Assembly: GCF_024623725.1 (NCBI RefSeq)
Contig: NZ_JANKHG010000014.1
Location: 62,001-126,000 of the forward strand
DNA length: 64,000 nucleotides
Source: Limnobacter parvus
Lineage (GTDB): Bacteria > Pseudomonadota > Gammaproteobacteria > Burkholderiales > Burkholderiaceae_B
Direction: 5' to 3'
Part shown: positions 45,336 to 54,622 of the stretch, piece by piece
How the letters are laid out: each line of letters begins with the position of its first letter
Position numbering within the stretch: the stretch's first letter is position 1
The notes under the pieces: generated by a model
Told to the model about the DNA's origin: nothing
What the model saw: only the letters and a program-made list of their open reading frames with translations
The model's database searches: none
Translations under genes and position numbers: made by a program

Positions 45336-45384
45336 AATACCCAGATAGCTTAAAACTAGCACTAACTCAACAAGGAAATTCGCC

Positions 45385-45882
45385 ATGGGTGTTTGGTTCG
45401 ACCTGGAAAAAGTAACTGATGAATCGTTTTTCGACACTGCACCCATTCGCTTTGCCTACACCATGCATTTGAACGCCAGCGCAGACGATGTGTGGGCTGG
45501 CCTGGTGGCTGACAAACCATTGGCTTGGTGCAAAGCACTGGACGGCCACTACACCAGCGCACGCCCCTTCAAGGTGGGCACCACGCGCGAAGTAGGTGCC
45601 AACTTCAACACCATCAAACTAAAAGAACGTTTCTTTATTTGGGACGAAAACAACCGCCGCCACGCGTTTTATGTGGAACAGGCCAATGCGCCGGCATTCA
45701 AACAATTTGCTGAATACTACGAGGTAACACCCACTGAACGAGGGTGTCGGTTTGTATGGAAATTCGCCATGGCGGGGCGCAGGGGTTTGGGACTGCCACT
45801 AAAACTGATCAGCCCCGCCGCCAAGTTGGCTTTGTTTGACGGCTTTATACGCGACACCGAAAAGCATTTCGGTACCGTGTAA
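45385..45882 (+). CDS. SRPBCC-superfamily protein
   Basis: The 165-residue protein has the polyketide-cyclase/START-like fold pattern: a first strand IRFAYTMHLNASADDVWAGLV, a middle sheet (ERFFIWDENNRRHAFYVEQ) and a C-terminal helix (LISPAAKLALFDGFIRDTEKHFGTV). These proteins bind hydrophobic ligands. The ligand here is unknown. AACAAGGAAA precedes the start. It begins 49 bases after the protease stop. Confidence 0.8.
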   Translation: MGVWFDLEKVTDESFFDTAPIRFAYTMHLNASADDVWAGLVADKPLAWCKALDGHYTSARPFKVGTTREVGANFNTIKLKERFFIWDENNRRHAFYVEQANAPAFKQFAEYYEVTPTERGCRFVWKFAMAGRRGLGLPLKLISPAAKLALFDGFIRDTEKHFGTV

Positions 45883-45891
45883 CAAACCTTG

Positions 45892-46299
45892 TTAATTCAA
45901 CGTACCATCTCGATGCAATTCATCGATTTGGTCGTTCAAGGTACACCAGTCGTAAATAATCCCGATGCCAAACAAGCCCACTGTCAGCAGGTACAGCAAA
46001 CCTGTAATCCACTTGCGCTGATAAAACCGGTGTATGCCGAACACACCAAGGAAGGTCAGCAACACCCAGGCAATGTTGTAGTTGATGGGGCCTTGTAAAA
46101 AGCGTCGATCTGCACTTTTGTCCATGCCGGGGATCAGGAACAAATCCACAATCCAGCCTATTAAAAACAGGCCGAGCGTGAAAAACCAGATGATTCCGGA
46201 GATTGGGCGACCGTAATAAAACCGGTGCGCGCCCATAAAGCCAAGAATCCACAGAATGTAGCCGATCACGATGCTGTGGCTGTTGTTGTCTTTAGTCAT
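45892..46299 (-). CDS. Protein with two TM2 domains
   Basis: I choose the ATG at 46297-46299. The 135-residue protein has two repeats of the TM2 layout: YILWILGFMGAHRFYYGRPISGIIWFFTLGLFLIGWIVDLFLIP, then WVLLTFLGVFGIHRFYQRKWITGLLYLLTVGLFGIGIIYDWCTL. Each has the GxHRFY motif and a pair of transmembrane helices. TM2 proteins are inner-membrane proteins without known function in bacteria. It is convergent with the SRPBCC gene, ten bases away. No strong ribosome site is seen. Confidence 0.85.
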   Translation of the reverse strand: MTKDNNSHSIVIGYILWILGFMGAHRFYYGRPISGIIWFFTLGLFLIGWIVDLFLIPGMDKSADRRFLQGPINYNIAWVLLTFLGVFGIHRFYQRKWITGLLYLLTVGLFGIGIIYDWCTLNDQIDELHRDGTLN

Positions 46300-46518
46300 A
46301 TAAGTTTGTTGATCGTGGTTAATCCAAACGCAAAAGTAACACAGCAGATGGGCCAATCTACCAGGCTACAAACCAAAAAGAACTTGGCGGGTCCTTCACA
46401 CGCGGCCCTCGGCACTTTGGAGCGCTTCAGCAAATCAGGAATGAAATTCTCTGGTTCACGCCGACCACAATTCGTAATGTTCACGCAGTATGCTGGCCAC
46501 ATAAATTGGGAGTAAATC

Positions 46519-46815
46519 ATGCAATATTGCTATTTCATAAAGCATCTGGCAGAGGGGCAATACGAACTTCGTTTTCCAGATTTTATCGGCGCCAAAGAAT
46601 TGTTCTCCTCAGAAGAGGAAGCGCACAAGGAAGCGATGAATATTTTTCTTGAGGCAGTTCAAACACGGTTTGAAAACAAACAACGCGTGCCAGAGCCCTC
46701 ACCCGTCGACAACTGTCAGGGCACACTCAATGTACCAAGCACTTTTGGCGAACTGATCGTTCAACACAATATGATCATGGAACAGCTTTGCGAAATCCAG
46801 GATGTTAACGAATAA
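46519..46815 (+). CDS. Solitary HicB-like protein
   Basis: The 98-residue protein starts MQYCYFIKHLAEGQYELRFPDF and continues with GAKELFSSEEEAHKEAMNIFLEAV, the pattern of the HicB partial RNase-H-fold domain. A short tail (STFGELIVQHNMIMEQL) replaces a typical DNA-binding domain. No hicA gene is on either side, so this is not a complete toxin-antitoxin pair. GGGAG precedes the ATG by eight bases. It may be a relic or a stand-alone regulator. Confidence 0.65.
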   Translation: MQYCYFIKHLAEGQYELRFPDFIGAKELFSSEEEAHKEAMNIFLEAVQTRFENKQRVPEPSPVDNCQGTLNVPSTFGELIVQHNMIMEQLCEIQDVNE

Positions 46816-46850
46816 TAATTTCTACAGCACAGAGTCTTTGGGAAACCCTC

Positions 46851-47039
46851 TTACTTGAGCTTTCTGCTGAACATACCCGCCAAGAAACCAGCAAACCCCA
46901 CACCAGCAGACAAAATTGCGACTGTATCCAAACCATAGAACAGGCTTGTACCGTTCAAGGACAGTATCAAGAATGCGGGAATGGTTGCTGCGACTCCCAA
47001 AGACACTGCGCTGGATGTTGAAAACTGTTGAGTACGCAT
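46851..47039 (-). CDS. Small membrane protein (62 residues)
   Basis: The ATG at 47037-47039 has a GGAG site eight bases upstream. The product has two predicted transmembrane segments: VSLGVAATIPAFLILSLNG and VAILSAGVGFAGFLAGMFS, with a basic C-terminus (SRKLK). I do not recognise a family. A perfect inverted repeat of TetR-operator type lies immediately upstream, which makes a regulated role likely. Function unknown. Confidence 0.6.
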   Translation of the reverse strand: MRTQQFSTSSAVSLGVAATIPAFLILSLNGTSLFYGLDTVAILSAGVGFAGFLAGMFSRKLK

Positions 47040-47052
47040 TGTGATGCTCCAA

Positions 47053-47072
47053 AAATGACTGGTTAGTCATTT
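47053..47072 (-). promoter_or_regulatory. TetR-type operator in front of the small membrane protein gene
   Basis: AAATGACT (47053-47060) and AGTCATTT (47065-47072) form a perfect 8-base inverted repeat with a four-base centre (GGTT). TGAC(N6)GTCA-type sites are usual for TetR-family repressors. It lies 14 bases before the gene start, right upstream of the ribosome site. No TetR gene is nearby. Confidence 0.6.
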
Positions 47073-47256
47073 ACAAGTGTACAAGCGTACTCTTAGAGGA
47101 AGCCCTACCAAATCAGTGCTGTTTGGTTGTAAAACCAACAAAATCACTTGGCTATTTATTCCACATGACAGTTCTTGGTTTTGACACAATTTTGGAATGC
47201 ACCTCTTTTGACGAAAACAAAGCCCAATCAAGCAATATGGAGTACAAGCGACTTCC

Positions 47257-48885
47257 TTAATTGTTGGCCAAACGAATAAAAATTGGGTTTGTTAAAGCCA
47301 AAGGCGTTGGATAGGAAGGTGGCACCAAGGGCGGCCGCAACTCTGCCCGAACGCCGCCTTGGGCAAGCGCCGGAACATTGACTGTCACGCTTTGAGAGTC
47401 GCCATTCAATATCGAGGCATGCACAGGCGCCCCATTGTGAAACACCAGGAGAATTGCGCCCGCCATGGCTTGCGCAACCTCGATTTCAATCGGCACCAAG
47501 TCGGTTAATGACGCCACCACAGTGTCGCCCATCATCACCTCTGCTGATTTAATAACCAGCATTGGGCCTTCGGGATCTTTGGTGATGTACGCGCGGCAGG
47601 ACCGCAAACTGTCGATAATGGCCCGACGAGAAAGTGATTCCGCCCAAACCACAGTGGTTGGCGTACCAATTTTATAAGGGGTACCCAGCGGATTGCTTCC
47701 ATCAAAACCGTGAATATCGGAGCCACCGTTTACGCAAAGCTTTCGATTTCGAGAAAGCTCAAGATCCCACTGCCTCAAAGACAAGTCCCCGCTTGATGCA
47801 AAAAATTCTGCATTCCAAATTTCAAGTGCATCTGGCAAGGCCCTGGCATCCAGGTCGCTGTCCTGAAAAAATCCCCAGTCGGAACCTGCACCAGGAACTA
47901 CATAAGGATGTGCCGCAGTCGCGAATATTTTCTTTTCCCGCAACGTTTCAAGCAGGGGAATAATCGGGCTGTCATTCTCGTTCCACAGTGGCGTACGGGC
48001 GTATTTGCCAAACTCAGGTCGGAACCGCCAATCAATGTGGTCATTCTCATCAAGACCTACTACAACAAGGTGACCAGGCCCACCTTGCCACGTAGTGACT
48101 TCTTCGCCAGCCAACAGCAGAAATTCATCTGGGCTTGCAGAGCGAAGCTTTCTGTTTTGAACCGTCACGTTGTGATCGGTAAGTGCTATGAAATCAAGGC
48201 CATTCGCCTTGGCTGCCTCTGCAGCCTCTCGCGGGGTTTTCGCGGACCCACTCGAAAACGCGTCGCTTGAATAAACAGTGTGTACGTGCAGGTCGCCTTT
48301 GTACCACCCTGGTTGGTCTATCACCATTTCTGGCACTGGCTCAATGACTGGTTTGGTTAAGTTAACAATGTCCGCATCAACAATTCCGTTTTGCGAAAAC
48401 ATTTTGACTTCGACAAACGCGGTTCCACCGAAATTCAAAAAATTGGGTACTGCAATTTGCCACTCGCCACTTGGCAAATCCCCTGCTGTAAATCCCAAGG
48501 TGGCGGCATCGCGCTGGACGAAAATTTCTCTGCGTTCCTCTCCTGTAATTCCACGGAAATCACTTAGCTGAAACTTTGCACCGCCTGGCCCGAAAAGACC
48601 CAGCCCCAGCTTTGTATCCGGTGACCCATCGACAAAGCGAGCCTCCAAACGTTGTATGCCAGCGGGAAGATTAAATGGCAAGTAAAGCGTTTCCCCGGGA
48701 ATTCCTACCGGGCCTGACAACACAACCGTTTGTTCAAGGCGCGGAAATGCTTGTTGCTCGAAGGTTGCAGTCCTTGAAGTGTTTGTTGTCGTACTGTTGC
48801 CATCGCCCATGCATGCCGCAACCACGAAGCAATTCAACGCCAAGGCTAGATTACCAAGCAATTTGGTATTTTCAACAAAAGACAC
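47257..48885 (-). CDS. CehA/McbA-like PHP-domain metallohydrolase lipoprotein
   Basis: I choose the GTG at 48883-48885, because GGAGG lies eight bases upstream. A longer frame starts at an ATG at 48900, which itself overlaps that ribosome site. The 542-residue product begins with a lipoprotein signal (NLALALNCFVVAAC), then a roughly 150-residue beta-rich domain. The PHP domain follows: GDLHVHTVYSSDAF with the metal-binding HxH, FIALTDHNVT, LAGEEVTTW and NGGSDIHGF. PHP enzymes are phosphoesterases or related hydrolases. CehA is a carbaryl hydrolase group name and does not fix the substrate. It is a single gene convergent with none, ahead of the tRNA cluster. Confidence 0.87.
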   Translation of the reverse strand: MSFVENTKLLGNLALALNCFVVAACMGDGNSTTTNTSRTATFEQQAFPRLEQTVVLSGPVGIPGETLYLPFNLPAGIQRLEARFVDGSPDTKLGLGLFGPGGAKFQLSDFRGITGEERREIFVQRDAATLGFTAGDLPSGEWQIAVPNFLNFGGTAFVEVKMFSQNGIVDADIVNLTKPVIEPVPEMVIDQPGWYKGDLHVHTVYSSDAFSSGSAKTPREAAEAAKANGLDFIALTDHNVTVQNRKLRSASPDEFLLLAGEEVTTWQGGPGHLVVVGLDENDHIDWRFRPEFGKYARTPLWNENDSPIIPLLETLREKKIFATAAHPYVVPGAGSDWGFFQDSDLDARALPDALEIWNAEFFASSGDLSLRQWDLELSRNRKLCVNGGSDIHGFDGSNPLGTPYKIGTPTTVVWAESLSRRAIIDSLRSCRAYITKDPEGPMLVIKSAEVMMGDTVVASLTDLVPIEIEVAQAMAGAILLVFHNGAPVHASILNGDSQSVTVNVPALAQGGVRAELRPPLVPPSYPTPLALTNPIFIRLANN

Positions 48886-49023
48886 CGGCAGATCCTCCAT
48901 GGCTTGCTAAAGCAGCTATTCAGGATTGGTACTTGCACATTGCTGAATTGGACTTGTCAACGCGCACTAAATGACAAAGTACGAAATATTCATAAACCGT
49001 TTTAGGAGCCGGGTGTCACAAAA

Positions 49024-49060
49024 CAAAAAGGACCTAGCGGATCACTCACGCTAAGTCCTT
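49024..49060 (-). terminator. Terminator of the tRNA cluster
   Basis: On the minus strand AAGGACTTAGCG pairs with CGCTAGGTCCTT with one G-T wobble, followed by TTTTTG. It lies just after tRNA-His. Confidence 0.9.
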
Positions 49061-49069
49061 GATTTTATT

Positions 49070-49146
49070 TGGGGCGATGTATGGGGCTCGAACCCACGAC
49101 CCATGGAATCACAATCCATTGCTCTACCAACTGAGCTAACACCGCC
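49070..49146 (-). tRNA. tRNA-His (GTG)
   Basis: The cloverleaf folds with the extra G at -1 pairing with C73, diagnostic of tRNA-His. The anticodon stem ATGGA/TCCAT encloses TTGTGAT, anticodon GTG. CCA is encoded. It is the last gene of the cluster. Confidence 0.97.
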
Positions 49147-49168
49147 ACCGTAAACTGGTCTAAATTCT

Positions 49169-49245
49169 TGGCCTGCCCGGAGGGGTTCGAACCCCCGACC
49201 CTTGGCTTAGAAGGCCAATGCTCTATCCAACTGAGCTACGGGCAG
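49169..49245 (-). tRNA. tRNA-Arg (TCT)
   Basis: The acceptor stem CTGCCCG pairs with CGGGCAG. The anticodon stem TTGGC/GCCAA encloses CTTCTAA, anticodon TCT. CCA is encoded. It is 22 bases from tRNA-His. Confidence 0.97.
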
Positions 49246-49325
49246 AATTTGCATTGTAACTCGCACACGCGAATGGGTATTTTTCTAAACCCACTGGTCA
49301 AGGATAGAACATCCTTTAAATTCGA

Positions 49326-49402
<77 letters not shown>

Positions 49403-49563
49403 ACAAAGAAGCGGAATTCTAAAGCCAATTCACGCTGTCGTCAAGACACTTCAAGCGATCTACCTAAATCGAATCACTACACCGAGTGAAATTAATTCGA
49501 ACTTCGTCGCCTCAAGTCCCACCCAATATAAAAACCACAACAACCACCAACAATAACTACATC

Positions 49564-51252
49564 ATGAGACTCAATACAATTCCACAACATATGGGAAGGA
49601 TAACTCTTGCCCAAGACGCGCCCAACACGAACTCGTTGGGCCACTTTATTCTTCGCAACAGTCAAATCGCGCTGCCCTTTCAGTCGGCCATTGCTGCCGA
49701 CCCAGAGCATCAAGAAAAATATTGGGATGAAAAAGTCACAAACGTTCTCGACAAAGAAATCATCAGCTTCATGGAAAATACGCATGCATCAGACACCCAG
49801 GCACCAAGCTTCACGCGCTACGGCATACCAGCCGCCGCTTACAAAGCATGGGGCGATTGTGTTCAAGAGCCCGCCGTCCATGCCCTGTACTCGGGCATTC
49901 CAGTTTCGCGCAAACAACTGAATACATACTTCGCAGAAGGCAGAAAACGGCTTGCCCAAGAGGCCGCTGAAATTACTGCCATGATGAAAAATCAGGATCT
50001 CGATGGCGTCAAGGCCAAATTCAACACCGATTTTTTCGGCGCAGACCGACTGGTGAAGCTGCTAACACCACTGGGCGACGATGGTCCATACGAGCCCCAT
50101 TCACACCGAGCCATTGACTTGATGAAAAACGGCAGCAAAGAAGATGTATTCAGAAGAATTGGGCACCTCACCCTGGACAAAGACACCTTGCGATTCGCCA
50201 TAAGCAATGTAAACGATTCACCAAAGCCCGACGCACTGGCATTGTTGTTTTCGGTCAAAGTCGGAAAACTGAGATTGGACACCACCTCTACCTACTTAAG
50301 TGCCAGTTTCGGCAAGCAGAAAGGAATCGACATGCCTTCGAACATGAGTCGGAACTGGAATAAAGAGATCCCGGAGATATTCTGGCGTCATTCACCCGTT
50401 CAAAATATTCCTTATCTGGAGACATTGTGCAGCCAATGCTATGAATCAATCGTTGACGAAAAACACCTTCCCATTGATTTGATCGACAAAATTCTGCACC
50501 TACATTACCTCGAAAGCCACCTTTGCAAGTTCGCCCGTGGAAGCGCCGCGATTAATGGCTGGCAAACTGAAAGTTTGTTGAAAGCGTATGGGGCTGGTCA
50601 ACTTGAAATGCCAGAGAATCTTGACTGCCTAGCGCTTTCACACAATCTGTCCAGCGACTTCATACAAGAAGTGCATGACAAATACCCCGAGTTCACGAAG
50701 ATTCTCATAAAAATCCGACAACCAGAAACACTGCCCATGCAGCTTTGTGATGCAATCAAACACAGAGACGATTCAACAAGCCAATTGCTTCTTCAAGACT
50801 TGCTTACCGTTGAGCTTATGCAAGTTAAATCGCCCTCGGGATTGGGTTTGATGCAGCTGGCTGCGAAATACGACAACTCGTCAATGGTCAACCAACTGGT
50901 CAATGCCGGTATTCCTGCCAGCCACAGCCACGACGAGCGCACGCCTTTGATGTTAGCCATTCGAAACAACGCCATTCACTGCGCCTTGCAACTTGTTGAA
51001 CGTATGGCCCCCCATGAAATTGAGCCATTAATACCAGGTCGAAATCACCCACTCCACCATTTAATTATTGCTGATCAACCGGAGTGCGAGTTGTTACTTT
51101 TGGCAGAAGCACTTTGCATGAAATTAGCCAAAAACAATCAAAACCTGAATTCGCCAGACAGTCGAGGTGAAACCCCTGCCCAACTCGCAAAGAAAATGGA
51201 CAAACCGCTACTAGAAAAAATCATTGAAACTCAAGCACAGCATTTCCGTTGA
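49564..51252 (+). CDS. Ankyrin-like repeat protein, possible effector
   Basis: I choose the ATG at 49564. The frame is open to a GTG at 49486, and neither has a good ribosome site. The 562-residue protein has no Sec signal and no transmembrane helix. The last 170 residues contain ankyrin-type repeats: GLGLMQLAAKYDNSSMVNQLVNAG, DERTPLMLAIRNNAIHCALQLV, NHPLHHLIIADQPECELLLLAEAL and DSRGETPAQLAKKMDKPLLEKII. The first 390 residues are a helical region unlike any family I recognise. Ankyrin repeats bind proteins and are frequent in host-directed effectors, but also occur in ordinary bacterial proteins. It sits between the tRNA cluster and the convergent glmM, a likely insertion spot. Confidence 0.65.
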   Translation: MRLNTIPQHMGRITLAQDAPNTNSLGHFILRNSQIALPFQSAIAADPEHQEKYWDEKVTNVLDKEIISFMENTHASDTQAPSFTRYGIPAAAYKAWGDCVQEPAVHALYSGIPVSRKQLNTYFAEGRKRLAQEAAEITAMMKNQDLDGVKAKFNTDFFGADRLVKLLTPLGDDGPYEPHSHRAIDLMKNGSKEDVFRRIGHLTLDKDTLRFAISNVNDSPKPDALALLFSVKVGKLRLDTTSTYLSASFGKQKGIDMPSNMSRNWNKEIPEIFWRHSPVQNIPYLETLCSQCYESIVDEKHLPIDLIDKILHLHYLESHLCKFARGSAAINGWQTESLLKAYGAGQLEMPENLDCLALSHNLSSDFIQEVHDKYPEFTKILIKIRQPETLPMQLCDAIKHRDDSTSQLLLQDLLTVELMQVKSPSGLGLMQLAAKYDNSSMVNQLVNAGIPASHSHDERTPLMLAIRNNAIHCALQLVERMAPHEIEPLIPGRNHPLHHLIIADQPECELLLLAEALCMKLAKNNQNLNSPDSRGETPAQLAKKMDKPLLEKIIETQAQHFR

Positions 51253-51276
51253 TACGTGCACCGGGCGAATCTTGAT

Positions 51277-52623
51277 TCAACCCGCTTTTGGCAAGGCATC
51301 CAGAATTTGCTGCACCAGGTGGTCAGCCAACTGTTTGCTGGCCGTTTCCACCATCACACGCAGCACGGGCTCGGTACCTGACGGGCGAATCAACAAACGC
51401 CCATTGGTGCCAAGCTCGGCCCTTACAGCCTCGCAAACACCTTGAACCTTGCTGTCGTTGGCCCAGTCGTAGCCAGATGGCAAGCGCGCATTCTTAAGTA
51501 CCTGCGGCAGCATGGCCACCGGTTTTAAAATATCGGCCAAAGACATGCCCAGATTGCGCACTGCGCGCAGCACCTGCAAGGCACTCACAATGCCATCACC
51601 TGTGGAATGGCGGTCTAGTACCAACAAGTGGCCAGAGCTTTCACCGCCCAGCTGCCAGCCATTGGCCTGAAGCTTTTCAAATACATAACGGTCGCCAACC
51701 TTGGCCCGCTCGAACGGCACATCTAGTTGTTTCAAAGCCAATTCAAGGCCAAGATTGGTCATCAACGTACCTACAACACCATCGACTTTGCCTTGCATAT
51801 GCAGGCGTTCAGCCACCAAGGCAAACAGCAGCTCATCACCATTGAAAATTCGGCCACTGCCATCCACGCAAATCAAGCGGTCGGCATCACCATCCAGTGC
51901 AAAACCGTAATCAGCCTTGTGTTCATACACCGCCCTGGCCACGAAGTCTGGGTAAGTGGCACCCACGCCGCGGTTAATGTTCAACCCATCGGGCTGATCT
52001 GCAAGAACCACCACTTCGGCACCCAGTTCACGAAACACCGCTGGCGCAATTTGGTAGGCTGCACCATTGGCGCAATCCACAACAATTTTCAGGCCACGAA
52101 GGTGCTTATCGCGCGGAAAAGTGCCCTTGCAAAACTCGATGTATCGGCCAGCCGCATCGTTCAAACGCTTAGCCTTACCTAACTCTTCAGAAGACTTGCA
52201 GGGCGCATGCAAGGCCAATTGAGCCTCAATTTCCATTTCCCAGGCGTCAGGCAACTTCGTGCCTTCACCGGAAAAAAACTTGATGCCGTTGTCTTGGTAG
52301 GGGTTGTGTGAGGCGCTTATTACCACCCCTGCCGACATGTTCAAAGCGCGGGCCAGGTAAGCCACGCCAGCTGTCGGCATGGGGCCCACCATTACCACAT
52401 CCACACCCACAGAAGTAAAACCTGCTTCAAGGCAGCTTTCGAGCAGATAACCGCTTACACGGGTGTCTTTGCCAATCAGAACACGGGGACGGCGGCCATC
52501 GCCTTCATGCTGGGCCAACACCGTGCCGGCGGCCTGACCCAAGCGCAATACAAAATCGGGAACCATGGGGATTTGACCCACAGTGCCGCGAATGCCGTCT
52601 GTACCAAAATATTGTCTGCTCAT
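51277..52623 (-). CDS. glmM: Phosphoglucosamine mutase GlmM
   Basis: The 448-residue protein has the hexosephosphate-mutase layout: [11 protein letters not shown] at the start, the phosphoserine loop [20 protein letters not shown], the metal-binding loop [13 protein letters not shown], the sugar-binding [10 protein letters not shown] and the phosphate-binding [12 protein letters not shown]. It converts glucosamine 6-phosphate to glucosamine 1-phosphate for UDP-GlcNAc and the cell wall. It lies downstream of folP and the glycosyltransferase on the same strand, as part of the conserved block. Confidence 0.98.
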   Translation of the reverse strand: MSRQYFGTDGIRGTVGQIPMVPDFVLRLGQAAGTVLAQHEGDGRRPRVLIGKDTRVSGYLLESCLEAGFTSVGVDVVMVGPMPTAGVAYLARALNMSAGVVISASHNPYQDNGIKFFSGEGTKLPDAWEMEIEAQLALHAPCKSSEELGKAKRLNDAAGRYIEFCKGTFPRDKHLRGLKIVVDCANGAAYQIAPAVFRELGAEVVVLADQPDGLNINRGVGATYPDFVARAVYEHKADYGFALDGDADRLICVDGSGRIFNGDELLFALVAERLHMQGKVDGVVGTLMTNLGLELALKQLDVPFERAKVGDRYVFEKLQANGWQLGGESSGHLLVLDRHSTGDGIVSALQVLRAVRNLGMSLADILKPVAMLPQVLKNARLPSGYDWANDSKVQGVCEAVRAELGTNGRLLIRPSGTEPVLRVMVETASKQLADHLVQQILDALPKAG

Positions 52624-52713
52624 TGAAAATCTACAGTTAGGTGAATTGTCACAGTTAGCCTGATTCTACGGTAAGGCCGTAGATGGATCACTCCATTTGT
52701 ACCCGACTGTGGC

Positions 52714-53685
52714 TCAAGTACGACCCAAATAATCAATCTTGCTTAGTTTGCAAAAGCTTTCAAGATGCGCGGGGTCGTCAATGCCGTACACACCCAAATT
52801 TGAACCCGGGGTAAACAGGGCATGGATACGCTCATTCGATCGCTGTTGTAGCCAGCCAAAAGCACTTTGCCGCTTTGCTTCCAAATCGGGTCGCCAATGC
52901 TGCCCCTCGTACAACTTGCCCACTTCTTTGTACAGGTGGTAAACCGGAATCAGATTGTGCCGGGGGTGAAATACCTGATAACCCTTGGCATGAGCGCGCA
53001 GGGAAAGGCTTTGTTCCTCACCCCGGAAATACAGGTAGGGGTCGTAAGGCACTTGCTGGGTAAAATTGCCGGTGGTGAACAGAAAACAGGCTGCTACATG
53101 AAAACCGGGCAAATGCTGTGTTTGTTCTGATTCAGCGGGTTCACGAAACACTTTGAACTGCAACACTGCGCGGTCGGCGGTCAACTTGCTGTCCAGATTC
53201 CGATCAATCCTGAAAATGTCATTCGACTTAATCGGCTCATCTGCCAACGCCCTGCCCTGTGCATCAAACCTGAAACCGGGTGGATATGTGCTGATCAAGG
53301 GCTTGGGGTGGGTGTGTTTAAGCTGCTGGTGCTGCTGAATCAAGCTTTCATCCCAGCCTTGGTCAAACAAGGTGTGGGAATCGATCTGCAACAAATAATC
53401 TTGATCGTTGTACAACGAAAAAGCGATGGAACGCGCCCAGCATACCCCGCGGGAATCGATAGGTGACAAACCCACATAGTTGATATTTTTTCTGGCAGGA
53501 AAGTCAGCAAGCCATTGCGGGTTCAAGTTATCGGATTGATCCACCAAACCCACAAAAATTCGCTCAGGATGTGTGGCCTTGGCAAATAGTTGATGAACCG
53601 TAAGGTACAAATGCGGCTCGCAAAAAGCCACAACACTGACGAAAATGGTGGGTGGACTTTGCTGATTCAATTCAAAGCCGACCAC
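52714..53685 (-). CDS. Glycosyltransferase of GlcNAc-transferase (GT60-like) type
   Basis: The 323-residue protein has an N-terminal Rossmann-type GT-A fold: IFVSVVAFCEPHLYLTVHQLFAKATHPERIFVGLVDQ, ARSIAFSLYNDQDYLLQIDSHTLFDQGWDE with the DxH metal motif, and PYDPYLYFRGEEQSLSLRAHAKGY. This set matches the GlcNAc (PF11397-type) glycosyltransferases, the group of the Dictyostelium Skp1 GlcNAc transferase. The donor could be UDP-GlcNAc. The GTG start overlaps folP by 19 bases and has no clear ribosome site. A TTG five codons on is another possibility. It sits between folP and glmM, where I would not expect a glycosyltransferase. Confidence 0.8.
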   Translation of the reverse strand: MVGFELNQQSPPTIFVSVVAFCEPHLYLTVHQLFAKATHPERIFVGLVDQSDNLNPQWLADFPARKNINYVGLSPIDSRGVCWARSIAFSLYNDQDYLLQIDSHTLFDQGWDESLIQQHQQLKHTHPKPLISTYPPGFRFDAQGRALADEPIKSNDIFRIDRNLDSKLTADRAVLQFKVFREPAESEQTQHLPGFHVAACFLFTTGNFTQQVPYDPYLYFRGEEQSLSLRAHAKGYQVFHPRHNLIPVYHLYKEVGKLYEGQHWRPDLEAKRQSAFGWLQQRSNERIHALFTPGSNLGVYGIDDPAHLESFCKLSKIDYLGRT

Positions 53686-54500
53686 ACTTTGAATGCGTCG
53701 ACAGTTTCGCGTACGTCGTGCACACGAACCACCGCAGCACCATGCTGGGCCGCATAGTTTGCCGCGGCCACTGAACCAGACATGCGCAACACCGGATCAT
53801 TTTGCCCAGTCAGTTCCGCAATCATCTTCTTGCGTGAAACGCCCACCAACACCCCTGCACCCAAGGTTGAAAACAAAGGGGTGGCTTTCATTAACTCGAT
53901 ATTGTGTTGCAGGGTTTTGCCGAAACCAAAACCGGGATCTACCAAAATACGATTGGCTGGTACCCCCAACTCTTCAAGCTCGATCAATCGATGATTCAGG
54001 AAATTTTCTACATCACCAACCACATTGCCGTACTCAGGAGAATTTTGCATCGTGCGTGGTTCGCCCTGCATGTGCATTACCACAGCCCCTGCATTGGATT
54101 GGGCCAAGACCTGATCGGCACCCTCGGCCCGGAATCCATTCACATCGTTCAAAATATCAACACCCAAGTCGACAGCCTTGGCCATCACCGTGGTTTTCAT
54201 GGTGTCAATTGACAGGGGCACATTCCAGGTCACAAGTTCCTTGAGCACATCGCCCACACGCTTCCATTCTTCTTCAGCATCCACCGCGCAAGCGCCAGGG
54301 CGAGTGGACTCACCACCAATGTCCAGAATGTTGGCACCATTCTCAAGCTGCTGGCGGGCATGGTCGATGGCTTTCAAGGTGTGGAAAAATTTCCCACCAT
54401 CAGAAAATGAGTCGGGGGTTACATTCACAATGCCCATAATCAGCGGCTTGCCGTGCGTGTAGCTCAGGTCGAATCGACCGGCTTTCCAGGTACGAACCAT
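53667..54500 (-). CDS. folP: Dihydropteroate synthase FolP
   Basis: The 277-residue protein has the pterin-binding motifs MGIVNVTPDSFSDGG, LDIGGESTRPGA, DILNDVNGF, LVDPGFGFGKTLQHN and VGVSRKKMI. It joins 6-hydroxymethyl-dihydropterin diphosphate and p-aminobenzoate in folate synthesis. The ATG at 54500 has AAGG upstream. FolP follows ftsH on the same strand in this order in many proteobacteria, but is separated here by a 532-base gap with a terminator. Confidence 0.98.
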   Translation of the reverse strand: MVRTWKAGRFDLSYTHGKPLIMGIVNVTPDSFSDGGKFFHTLKAIDHARQQLENGANILDIGGESTRPGACAVDAEEEWKRVGDVLKELVTWNVPLSIDTMKTTVMAKAVDLGVDILNDVNGFRAEGADQVLAQSNAGAVVMHMQGEPRTMQNSPEYGNVVGDVENFLNHRLIELEELGVPANRILVDPGFGFGKTLQHNIELMKATPLFSTLGAGVLVGVSRKKMIAELTGQNDPVLRMSGSVAAANYAAQHGAAVVRVHDVRETVDAFKVWSALN

Positions 54501-54622
54501 GTGTTGCCTTGCAAATTGTTGTGCATGTCATTTTACGGCAATGATACTGTTTGCGAAGCTGCTCGTTTATAGCATTCGCAAAGTCGCATGCCCTCACCCC
54601 CATGAAAGTCTGTATTTCCCTT

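Noticed and set aside
49024-49060. Terminator of the PHP hydrolase gene on the minus strand
   Set aside because: The hairpin lies upstream, not downstream, of that gene and has its T-run on the minus strand after tRNA-His, so it belongs to the tRNA cluster.
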